Part shown: one piece after another, positions 25,554 through 33,693 of the stretch | How the letters are laid out: the number at the start of each line of letters is the position of its first letter | Numbering within the stretch: position 1 is the stretch's first letter | NCBI GenBank assembly: GCA_938048455.1 | Contig: CALIUY010000022.1 | Location: 87,517-151,516, forward strand | DNA length: 64,000 nt | DNA from: an uncultured Desulfobacterales bacterium | GTDB lineage: Bacteria; Desulfobacterota; Desulfobacteria; Desulfobacterales; SpSt-501 | Direction: 5' to 3' | Notes under the pieces: model-generated | Seen by the model: the letters and a program-made list of their open reading frames with translations, nothing else | Told to the model about the DNA's origin: nothing | Databases searched by the model: none | Position numbers and translations under genes: made by a program

Positions 25554-26108
25554 TTAAATGCGGTGGAGGGTCTCGAAGATGAAGCGGTGCTGGAGGTTGA
25601 TCTCCAGCCCGAGTTGCTCGGCGGCCGCGTTCAGCTCGCGTCGCAGGGCGCCGGCGTCGACCGCTTCGGGGACGTCGACCTCGAAGATCATCAGGTTGTC
25701 GCCCGGCTGGGAGCCGCCCTTGAAGACGGCCTGCAGCCGGGTGATGTTGACCCCGTGACGGGCGATCACCTCGGAGACGTGCGCGACCAGTCCCTTACGG
25801 TCCGGCCCGCGGCTGGTGATGACAAAGGGCTCTGAAGGGGGCGGAGTCTCTTCCTCCGCGGCGGAGGCGCAGGGCTTGGCCACGATCTGCAATCCCAAGG
25901 GTTCGAGCCGGGCGGCGAGCGTCGCCTCAAGCCGCCGGAGGGTGACGGACTCCGGCATGGCGACGAGGAAGATGCCGGCGAACTCGGTCTGCAGCATCGC
26001 CTGGCTCACGTTTTCGATGTTGCAGTCGAGTTCCAGCAAGCCGCGCGCCACGGCGGCTACGATTCCCGGCCGGTCGCGTCCCAGAACGGAAAGAATCGCC
26101 TTTTTCAT
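25554..26108 (-). CDS. Two-ACT-domain regulatory protein (UPF0237 / GcvR-like)
   Basis: The 184-residue protein holds two ACT domains (about residues 3-75 and 95-170). Each opens with a ligand-loop motif of the form L-G-x-D-R-x-G-I-V-A and the related GPDRKGLVAHV. ACT domains bind amino acids as allosteric effectors. Homologues pair with UPF0210 proteins or regulate glycine cleavage. It is the first gene of the leftward run through the ABC transporter. Confidence 0.87.
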   Translation of the reverse strand: MKKAILSVLGRDRPGIVAAVARGLLELDCNIENVSQAMLQTEFAGIFLVAMPESVTLRRLEATLAARLEPLGLQIVAKPCASAAEEETPPPSEPFVITSRGPDRKGLVAHVSEVIARHGVNITRLQAVFKGGSQPGDNLMIFEVDVPEAVDAGALRRELNAAAEQLGLEINLQHRFIFETLHRI

Positions 26109-26137
26109 TCGCCCCGCCTCCGCCCGCCGCGCAGGTA

Positions 26138-26166
26138 ACTATCGAACAGCCGCGTGCTCCTGTCAA
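26138..26166 (-). promoter_or_regulatory. Candidate sigma-70 promoter for the ACT-UPF0210-ABC operon
   Basis: On the minus strand TTGACA (26166-26161) and GATAGT (26143-26138, 4 of 6 to consensus) are 17 nt apart, about 30 nt upstream of the ACT-domain gene. Confidence 0.45.
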
Positions 26167-26258
26167 CCGGGATCCGGCGCCGCGCACGGCTTGGTGCGCG
26201 GGCGGCCCCGTGCTATACTGAAACGGTCCGATGCGGCATCGGTGTCCTCGGCTGCGCC

Positions 26259-27557
26259 ATGCAGATCGTCACCACCCACAAAAACGCCGATTTCGACGCC
26301 CTGGCCTCCGCCATAGCGGCGACGCTTGTCTTTCCGGGAACCCTTGCCGTTCTCCCCCGTACGCTGAACCCCAATGTCAAGGCCTTTCTCTCGATTCACA
26401 AAGACCTCTTCGCGACCCTTTCCGCCGCCGAGGTTCCCTACGAGGAGGTCGAGCGGCTCATCGTGGTCGATGCCAACTGTTGGAGCCGGCTGGAGCGGAT
26501 GGAGCCGCTCAAAGGCCGGGAGGATCTCGATCTCTGGGTCATCGACCATCACCGGGACGGGGGGACGATTTCGGCCCGGCATCGGGTGATCGAGGAAGTG
26601 GGGGCCACGACGACCCTGTTGGTGCGCGAGCTGCGCAGCGCACGCAAGATTTTGACCCCGATGCAGGCGACGCTGTTTCTCGCGGGGATTTACGAAGACA
26701 CGGGGAACTTGAGCTTTCCCTCGACCCGCGCTGAGGATGCTTACGCCGCGGCCTGGCTGCTCGAGCGCCGCGCGGACCTCGACATTCTGAACCGTTTTCT
26801 GCGCCCGGCCTACAGCGAGCGGCACAAGGCGATCCTGTTCCGCATGTTGGAGAAAGCCCGGCGTATCCGGGTGAACGGCCACCGGATCAGCATCCCGCAT
26901 ACGCAGGTGGAAGGCCAGGTGGACGGGCTCGCCGTCGTGCTGCGGATGTACATGGAAATCCTCGGCGTGGATGCGGCCTTCGGGATTTTTCACGACCCGT
27001 CCGCACGCCGCGCCATGGTGATCGCCCGCAGCCAGTCGGATTCCGTGGATGTCGGGGCGATCCTGCGGCGGCTGGGCGGCGGGGGGCATCCCCGCGCCGG
27101 CTCGGTTCACCTCCGGGATCTGCCGCCGGAGCAAATCGAGCGGCGGATCCTCGAGATCCTCCGGGAAGGCGGCCGGGCCGCCGTGCAGATCAGCGACCTC
27201 ATGTCCTATCCGGTCTGGACCGTCGCGCCTTCGACCCGCATGGAGGAGGCGGCCGCCCTGCTGCGGGACAAAGGGATCACCGGAATTCCGGTGGTGGAGG
27301 AGGGCCGGCTTGTGGGCATGATCTCCCGGCGCGATTTCCGCAAAATCCGCAAGCCCGCTCAGCTCAAGTCCCCGGTCAAGGCCTTTATGGCGACCGAGGT
27401 GGTCACGGTCAGCCCGGCGGAAAACGTTCAGGATGCGGCCCGGCTGCTGGTCAAGCACGACATCGGCCGTTTGCCGGTGGTGCAGGAAGGCCGCATGCTC
27501 GGCATCCTCACCCGCTCCGACGTGATGCGCTATTTTTACGATCTGCTGCCGGATTGA
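26259..27557 (+). CDS. DHH phosphoesterase with two CBS domains, lacking the tRNA nucleotidyltransferase half
   Basis: The 432-residue protein has an N-terminal DHH domain (THKNADFDALASA, VDANCW, IDHHRDG), a DHHA1 part with GGGGHPRAGS (about residue 280), and two CBS domains (about residues 310-365 and 372-428). In many deltaproteobacteria these modules form the front half of a large A-adding tRNA nucleotidyltransferase of roughly 850-900 residues. Here the reading frame stops right after the second CBS domain. It may be a nucleotide-regulated oligoribonuclease or phosphoesterase. The gene is the only rightward one among the leftward lipid genes, and its tail overlaps pfaA by 22 nt. Confidence 0.82.
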   Translation: MQIVTTHKNADFDALASAIAATLVFPGTLAVLPRTLNPNVKAFLSIHKDLFATLSAAEVPYEEVERLIVVDANCWSRLERMEPLKGREDLDLWVIDHHRDGGTISARHRVIEEVGATTTLLVRELRSARKILTPMQATLFLAGIYEDTGNLSFPSTRAEDAYAAAWLLERRADLDILNRFLRPAYSERHKAILFRMLEKARRIRVNGHRISIPHTQVEGQVDGLAVVLRMYMEILGVDAAFGIFHDPSARRAMVIARSQSDSVDVGAILRRLGGGGHPRAGSVHLRDLPPEQIERRILEILREGGRAAVQISDLMSYPVWTVAPSTRMEEAAALLRDKGITGIPVVEEGRLVGMISRRDFRKIRKPAQLKSPVKAFMATEVVTVSPAENVQDAARLLVKHDIGRLPVVQEGRMLGILTRSDVMRYFYDLLPD

Positions 27558-30500
27558 ACGGAGCTTTCCGGTACCGCGACCTTTTCCCCGGCCGCGAGAG
27601 GCGCCGCGCGGATGCCGCCCGGCTTGAAGGCCCGGTTGAGCGCAGGGTCGATCACGGCCTCGAAGCCGGAAAGCTGGGCGATCGGTTGGTGGCCGGCGTC
27701 GAGGAACACGAAATCGCCTCGCAATTTTCGATCGCTTGCGCCGCGGATCTCGAGCACCACGCGGCATCCTTCCTCGGGCCATCGCCCACGGTACAAGCGA
27801 AACGAGGATGCGCCGCTGGGGAGGCAGACCGCGCCTTTCATTTCCCAGCACCACAGGCTGGCCATCTGGAAAGCCGCATCGAGGGCCAGGGGGTCCCCGA
27901 GCCAGCTTCGGCGAAAGGGGCTTTCGACCCAACACTCGGGCCGGGGGGCGGCGGCGACGTCGGCGACCATGCCTTCGGCGGTGCAACACTGAATCCAGCG
28001 CAATCCCTGAAGCGCCTCGCCGTGAAAGAGAACGGCTTCGTAGACCTCGCGGGGGGAGCGCGGGTAATGATTGCAGGAAAGCCCCGAGGGAAGGCGATAG
28101 ACGGGGGGAGCGGCGTGGGATTCGGCGAGAACGGCCCGCGCCCGGCAATGGAGCGTCTTGGCGGACTCCTCTCCCCCTCCGCCGCGCAGCTCGAGGTCGA
28201 CCTCGAAACCTCCGTTTCGCGCGCGGGGCTTGCCGGCCCAAATGTGCACCCGGTAGGGTGCGGCCTCGAGGCGGATGCCTTTGAGAAGGCGGATCTCCTC
28301 CAATCCGTCGAGCACGAGCCCCGGGTTTTCGTGCAGAGCGCCTTCGCCCAGCCATTCGGCGATCAGCGCCAGCGGCACCACGGCGCGTTCGCCCAACACG
28401 TGAGCCCGCAGCACGGGATGGCTCTCCAGGTCGAGGCGGCGCTCGATCAGGGGCCGCAGGCCTTCAGCCTTCCGGGGCGCAAGGGCCGTCAGCCGTTGAC
28501 GCCGATTCATCCCGCCGATCACAACCTCGACCGCCTCTTCCTCCGGGGGCCGGCGCAGCTCGGCGATCAGCGACGCCGCGCCCTGTGACGCGGAGAGAAG
28601 CTCGACCCCCCGGCGTTCGAACTCGCGGCGGATGGCCGGAGTCACCATGCCGCAATCCCAGGGCCCCCAGTTGACGGCGACGACCCGGCAGCCGGGTCGT
28701 CGCTGCGCCTCGGCGCGGGCGAGCTTGTTCAGCGCTTCGTTGGCCATGGCATAGTCGGCTTGGCCGCGGTTTCCGAAACGCGCCGTCACCGAGGAGAAAA
28801 GAACAAGCAGGCGAAGCTCTTCATCCGCCAAAGCTTCCCGCAGCGCCAGGAAGCCGCCGAGCTTCGTGCCCATCACGCGGTCGAACTGCTCGAGGGTCTT
28901 GTCGAGAATCAGGCGGTCCTCCAGCACGCCCGCCCCGTGGATCAGCCCGCGGATCGGGCCGAAGCGATCGCGGGCCTCGGAAATGACCGCCCGCAGGCGG
29001 ACGGGATCGCGCACGTCGACGGAGACATAGGCTGCCGGCGCCCCGAGGTCCCGCAGGGCTTGCAGGGTGTTCCGGACCTCCCGGGCGGCAAGCAGGTTGC
29101 GGAGCCTTTTCTCCGCTTCCGCCGGCCGGGTCGAAGACGAGGAAAACTCCTCCCGCAGAAGGGCCTGGCGGATTTCGTTTTCCTCCTGCAACCCTTGCAT
29201 CCAGAAAGGCTCGGGCTCCGGCTCCGGAGTCCGGCCGAGCAGCACCAGGGCCGGCCGCACCTGGCGGGCGAGTTCCACGGCGCAGGCGGCGGTGATGCCC
29301 CGCGCTCCGCCGCTGACGATCACGGTTTCGCCGGCCGCAAGCGGCAGGGGGCCGGAAGCGAGATCGTCGCGGCGCACCAGCCGGGGGATGAGACGGCGGT
29401 TCGGGCCGAGACCCACTTCCAACGGCCCGCGATGCAGCGCTTCCCGCACCAGGGCCCGTGCGGCGGCACGCGGATCCCGCCAGTCGGGGTCGAGATCCAG
29501 GGCGTGGCAGACGACCTCGGGCCACTCGATCGCCGCGGTTTTGGCCAGGCCGGCGAGCGCCCCCTGGAGCGGCCGAGAAAGACTGCGGCCGCTGAAACCC
29601 AAGGCCCCGTCCAGGCGACTGACGGTGGTCAAAAAGGCCGCCCCGAGCCGGGCGCTTTCGACCAGATCCGGACCCAAACGCCGGGTGAGTTCGAAGGCGT
29701 CCCGCAGTTCGCGCTGTCCGTCTTCGCCGTCGCAACGGGCGAGGAAGATCAGCCCCGCGGCGGGGGGAAGGTCGCGCCGATGGTTGAAGATGTCGGCAGC
29801 TACCAGGACGGCGCTCAAGCCGAGATCGCTCAGGACATCGAGAACCGCCCGCGCCAGTCCCGAGCGGTCGTCGGTTACGAAAATCTTGCGCCCGGCAGGC
29901 AGCTGGAAGTCGGCCGGGTCGATCTCCGGTGCCGGCTCCAAGACGACGATCCGCCGCGGGGCGGTCCGCACCACCGTGGCGGGTTGGGCCGGGAGGGCGG
30001 GGTCTTCCTGGGCGGCGGCGGTGGGGGTCCCTGCAGCCGGAGAGGCTGGGGGTTCTGCGGCCCGGCGGTCGGTGAAAAAGGAGACCATGGCGGAGAGCGT
30101 TTTGAGCCGGGGCATGTCTTCCGGGGTGACGGGGCGCAGGCCGGGGATTTTTTCTTCGAGGGCGGAGAGGATTTCGACGCGTTTGATGGAGTCGATGCCG
30201 AGGTCGGCCTCGATGTCCATGTCGACTCCGAGCATCTCCGGGGGGTAACCGGTCAGGCGGCTGACCACCTCGAGCAGTACGGCTTGAAAGGCTGCGGCGT
30301 CGGGGGCATCCGGGCTCCGGGTGGCGGGTTGGGCCGGGAGGGCGGGGTCTTCCTGGGCGGCGGCGGTGGGGGTCCCTGCAGCCGGAGAGGGGGAGGAGGA
30401 GTGATGCCGTTCGACCGCGGGAGGGATCGACCAAGGATCTCGACCGGAAGAGGCGTCCAAGGAGCGGGAAGGTACGGGCGGGGCGAGGCTGGATTCCTCG

Positions 30501-33500
30501 GGAAGACGCGGGGGCCTGATCGCCGAGAAACTGGCCGCACTCGAGTTGCGGATCAGCTCCAGCAGCGCCTGTGTGGTCTCGCGCTGCAGGTCCAGGAACT
30601 TTTCGTGGGCCTGGGCCGTTTGCTCGTGGATTCGGCGGATGGCCTCAAAACCCTCTTCAAGGCTGCGGCGGGGTTCTTCCGCCGGTCGGGTTTCCGGGAC
30701 GGGGGAGGATTCGTCTGTCATGGGCGTTTCTCGAAGACGGGATGAATTCGACAACGGCTCTGGATGAGCCTCCGGATTGCGGGCGTCGTCGGCTCCGGTA
30801 CGCCGCGGGCTAACCGGCGGCAGGGGGTTTTCGCCCGCCCGGTCGGCGGAAGGACCCAGATTGGCTCCGCAGATCGGAATGCGCAGGCGGCTCAGGGAGG
30901 ATGCCTCCGGCTTCCCCGGGTCCCAACGGGAGAGGTCCAGCGGGTGACCCAAAGCGCCGAGGCGGCACAGAGCCGTCGCCAGATCGAAAAGCCCCGACTT
31001 GCGTCCGGAGGAGGAATCCACGGAGAAGGCCCCGTGCGGTCGACCGTCCAGAATTTCGGCGACCAGCCCGGAGAGAACGGACCGGGGACCGATCTCGACG
31101 AAGGTGCGGATTCCGCCGGCGTACATCGCCTCGATCAGACCGATGAAATCGACCGCGGCGAGCATCTGCGCGGCGAGCAGCCGGCGGACGGCGTCCGCCT
31201 CGGCCGGGAAGGGCGCCTTCGTGCGGCTGGAAAAGACCGGAAGTGCGGACGGAACGAAATCGGCGCGTTCCAGCGCCGCGGCAAATTCACGGCTCGCACC
31301 GGCCATGAGCGGGCTGTGGAAGGCCCCGCTCACCGGGAGCGGCACGACCCGTAGGCCGCGCCGGCCGAGGGTCTCGGTCAGCCGCTGCACGGCATCCGCG
31401 GGACCGGAAACCACCGCCTGCCGCGGAGCGTTGCGGTTGGCGACCACGACCGGAAGATCGGTTTCGGAAATCGCCCTTTCCACCTCGGCCAGCGGGGCGA
31501 AGACGGCCGCCATGGATCCGGCGGGGGACCCTGCCATCGCCCGTCCGCGGGCCCGGGCGAGGACGCCGAAGGTCTTTTCGTCGATCCGGCCGGCAGCGCA
31601 AAGCGCCGTCAGCTCGCCGAAGCTGTGACCGGCGGCGGCCGCCGGCGATAGCCCGAAGGCGTGCAACACCTTCCAAAGGGCGAGACTGACCGCGCCGATC
31701 GCCGGCTGGGCAAGCTCGGTCGCCTGGAGACGCTGTTCATCGAGGCGGCCGGGCGGATGCGGCGGGTAGATCCGATCCCCCAGCGGAGGATCAAGGGCGA
31801 GTGCGCGCTGGACGGCCTCGAGCGCCTCGCGCGCCGCCGGAAAACGCAGGATCAGCTCGCGACCCATGTCGGGGTATTGGCATCCCTGCCCGGGAAAGAG
31901 GACGGCGAGCGCCCCCGCGGGCGAGCCTTCCCCATAGCAAACGCCGCGGCCGGCCGGATCGGCCGGGGAATCGCCGCGTGCAAGCCGCTCCCGGGCGGCC
32001 TGAAGCCGCTCCCGCGCTTCCCCGGCATCCGAGGCAGGAAAGAGCAGCCGACAGGCTGCGTTCGGGTCGAAACGGGCGCGCGTTTCGGCCGCGAGCCGCG
32101 ACCAGCCCTCCCCGGTGGCGGAAAGCTTCGGATCTGCGGCCGTCGCGGAAACTTCCTGCAAAAGCTCCGCGGGAGACCCGGCCGAAAAAGCGAAGATCTG
32201 GACGGAGCCGTCCCAGGCGATTTCCCGGCAGGAGGATCCGTGTTCCTCGAGAACCGCATGGAAGTTGCTTCCGCCGAACCCGAAGGCGCTCACCCCCGCG
32301 CGGCGTGGCGCGCCCTCCCGGGAAAACCACGGCCGAGCGCGGCGGCTCAGGTGGAAAGGGGAGGTCTCGAGGTTCAAGGCGGGATCCGGTTCTTCGGCTT
32401 TGAGCGTGGGGAAGAGCACGCGATGGTGCAGCGCGAGGGCGGCTTTGATCAGACCGGCCACACCCGCCGCCGCCTTGGTGTGTCCGATCATGGATTTCAC
32501 GGAGCCGAGCGCACAGCGGCCCACGGGGGCTCCGGCGCCTCCGAACACCTCGCAGAGGGCCTCGAACTCCACCCGGTCGCCGACCCGGGTTCCCGTGCCG
32601 TGGGCCTCGATCAGGCCCACGGTGCCGGGGTCGACCCCGGCCTCGGCGTAAGCGGCGCGCAGCGCCTCGACCTGGCCTTCGCGCCGCGGCGCGTAGATGC
32701 TCTGCGAACGGCCGTCGCTGGAGGAGCCCAGCCCGCGCAGCACGGCGTAGATCCGGTTTCCGTCGCGTTCGGCGTCCTCGAGGCGCTTCAGAACGACAAT
32801 CCCCACCCCTTCGCCCAACACCGTCCCGTCGGCGTGCTGCGAAAACGGCCGGGCGTCTCCCGTCGCCGAAAGGACCTGGGTCTTGGCGAAACACATGTGC
32901 ATGAAAATATCGTTCAGCGTGTCGACCCCGCCGCTGAGAGCCAAATCGCAACGGCCCGTTTCGAGTTCGAGGAGCGCCATGTGCACGGCGGCCAGCGAGC
33001 TCGCACAGGCGGCGTCGACCACGCAGTTGGTGCCTCCGAGGTTCAACCGGTTGCTGATGCGCCCGGCGACCACGTTGCCGAGCAGGCCGGGAAACGAATT
33101 TTCCTGCCACTCGACATAGGAATCGGAGATGCGGCGGATCACCTCTTCGGCGGTCCGATCGGGGACCCCCGCCGCGGCGAGGGCCCGTCGCCAGCGGGGA
33201 AAGCCGAGGCGGGAGCTGAGCGGAATCACCAGCTCCTGGGTGCCCGTCACCCCGAGGATCACGCTCGTGCGCGCGGGATCGTAAGACAACCCCATGTCCT
33301 CGAGCGCCGCCCGGGCGGCGAGCAGCGCGAGCAGCTGGGAGGTGTCGGTCGCCTCGAGCAGGGTCGGAGGGATGCCGAAGGCGGTGGGGTCGAAGTCGAC
33401 GGGCGTCAAAAACCCGCCGCGGGCGCAGTAGACGCGGTCGCGCGCGCGGGGGTCGGGATCGAAATAGTCCTCGCGCGACCAGTGGGTCGGGGGGACCTCG

Positions 33501-33619
33501 CCCACGGCGTCCCGGCCGTTGATCAGCAGCCGGAGATAGCCTCTCAAGCCGGACGATTGCGGGAAAAAACATCCCATGCCCACGATGGCGGTGGGGCGAC
33601 GATTCACCGTGCGGGTCAC
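27536..33619 (-). CDS. pfaA: PfaA-like polyunsaturated fatty acid / secondary lipid synthase (KS-AT-ACP-KR-DH)
   Basis: This is a 2027-residue iterative synthase. Domains: ketosynthase (Cys in DAACASSLA about residue 204, EAHGTGT, IGHTKAAAG); malonyl-type acyltransferase with GHSFGE (about residue 665); a helix AHEKFLDLQRETTQ; one ACP with the phosphopantetheine site LGIDSIKR (about residue 1143); ketoreductase (VSGGARGITAA about residue 1436, Tyr in QADYAMANE about residue 1621); and a PKS-type dehydratase (HPVLRAHVLGERAVVP about residue 1735). The layout is that of PfaA, which normally carries several tandem ACPs. The start is uncertain: GTG at 33619 follows GGAGG/GGGGAG, while a GTG at 33694 would overlap the pfaD stop. 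Confidence 0.88.
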   Translation of the reverse strand: MTRTVNRRPTAIVGMGCFFPQSSGLRGYLRLLINGRDAVGEVPPTHWSREDYFDPDPRARDRVYCARGGFLTPVDFDPTAFGIPPTLLEATDTSQLLALLAARAALEDMGLSYDPARTSVILGVTGTQELVIPLSSRLGFPRWRRALAAAGVPDRTAEEVIRRISDSYVEWQENSFPGLLGNVVAGRISNRLNLGGTNCVVDAACASSLAAVHMALLELETGRCDLALSGGVDTLNDIFMHMCFAKTQVLSATGDARPFSQHADGTVLGEGVGIVVLKRLEDAERDGNRIYAVLRGLGSSSDGRSQSIYAPRREGQVEALRAAYAEAGVDPGTVGLIEAHGTGTRVGDRVEFEALCEVFGGAGAPVGRCALGSVKSMIGHTKAAAGVAGLIKAALALHHRVLFPTLKAEEPDPALNLETSPFHLSRRARPWFSREGAPRRAGVSAFGFGGSNFHAVLEEHGSSCREIAWDGSVQIFAFSAGSPAELLQEVSATAADPKLSATGEGWSRLAAETRARFDPNAACRLLFPASDAGEARERLQAARERLARGDSPADPAGRGVCYGEGSPAGALAVLFPGQGCQYPDMGRELILRFPAAREALEAVQRALALDPPLGDRIYPPHPPGRLDEQRLQATELAQPAIGAVSLALWKVLHAFGLSPAAAAGHSFGELTALCAAGRIDEKTFGVLARARGRAMAGSPAGSMAAVFAPLAEVERAISETDLPVVVANRNAPRQAVVSGPADAVQRLTETLGRRGLRVVPLPVSGAFHSPLMAGASREFAAALERADFVPSALPVFSSRTKAPFPAEADAVRRLLAAQMLAAVDFIGLIEAMYAGGIRTFVEIGPRSVLSGLVAEILDGRPHGAFSVDSSSGRKSGLFDLATALCRLGALGHPLDLSRWDPGKPEASSLSRLRIPICGANLGPSADRAGENPLPPVSPRRTGADDARNPEAHPEPLSNSSRLRETPMTDESSPVPETRPAEEPRRSLEEGFEAIRRIHEQTAQAHEKFLDLQRETTQALLELIRNSSAASFSAIRPPRLPEESSLAPPVPSRSLDASSGRDPWSIPPAVERHHSSSPSPAAGTPTAAAQEDPALPAQPATRSPDAPDAAAFQAVLLEVVSRLTGYPPEMLGVDMDIEADLGIDSIKRVEILSALEEKIPGLRPVTPEDMPRLKTLSAMVSFFTDRRAAEPPASPAAGTPTAAAQEDPALPAQPATVVRTAPRRIVVLEPAPEIDPADFQLPAGRKIFVTDDRSGLARAVLDVLSDLGLSAVLVAADIFNHRRDLPPAAGLIFLARCDGEDGQRELRDAFELTRRLGPDLVESARLGAAFLTTVSRLDGALGFSGRSLSRPLQGALAGLAKTAAIEWPEVVCHALDLDPDWRDPRAAARALVREALHRGPLEVGLGPNRRLIPRLVRRDDLASGPLPLAAGETVIVSGGARGITAACAVELARQVRPALVLLGRTPEPEPEPFWMQGLQEENEIRQALLREEFSSSSTRPAEAEKRLRNLLAAREVRNTLQALRDLGAPAAYVSVDVRDPVRLRAVISEARDRFGPIRGLIHGAGVLEDRLILDKTLEQFDRVMGTKLGGFLALREALADEELRLLVLFSSVTARFGNRGQADYAMANEALNKLARAEAQRRPGCRVVAVNWGPWDCGMVTPAIRREFERRGVELLSASQGAASLIAELRRPPEEEAVEVVIGGMNRRQRLTALAPRKAEGLRPLIERRLDLESHPVLRAHVLGERAVVPLALIAEWLGEGALHENPGLVLDGLEEIRLLKGIRLEAAPYRVHIWAGKPRARNGGFEVDLELRGGGGEESAKTLHCRARAVLAESHAAPPVYRLPSGLSCNHYPRSPREVYEAVLFHGEALQGLRWIQCCTAEGMVADVAAAPRPECWVESPFRRSWLGDPLALDAAFQMASLWCWEMKGAVCLPSGASSFRLYRGRWPEEGCRVVLEIRGASDRKLRGDFVFLDAGHQPIAQLSGFEAVIDPALNRAFKPGGIRAAPLAAGEKVAVPESSVQSGSRS
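29976..30045 (-). repeat. 70-bp direct repeat, copy downstream of the PfaA ACP
   Basis: This 70-nt stretch is identical to 30321-30390. It encodes the Ala/Pro-rich linker SPAAGTPTAAAQEDPALPAQ and a few more residues in the same frame. The spacing between copies is exactly 345 nt (115 codons), which is the length of one ACP plus one linker. Confidence 0.95.
30321..30390 (-). repeat. 70-bp direct repeat, copy upstream of the PfaA ACP
   Basis: This is the second identical copy of the linker-coding repeat at 29976-30045. The two copies bracket the single ACP of the PfaA-like synthase, as expected if ACP-plus-linker units are gained or lost by recombination, or if extra units were collapsed in the assembly. 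Confidence 0.95.
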
Positions 33620-33693
33620 CTCGAATTCGATCTCCCCTTCACCTCCAGGAGGGTTCGGCTGCAGGCCATTTGCGGGGGATAAATCCGGAAACA

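Noticed and set aside
29976..30390. CRISPR or insertion-sequence explanation for the 70-bp repeats
   Set aside because: Only two copies, in frame within pfaA and exactly one ACP unit apart, so a domain-duplication origin fits better.
31661..33682. 673-codon open frame on the plus strand opposite pfaA
   Set aside because: Antisense shadow: the opposite strand encodes intact KS and AT motifs.
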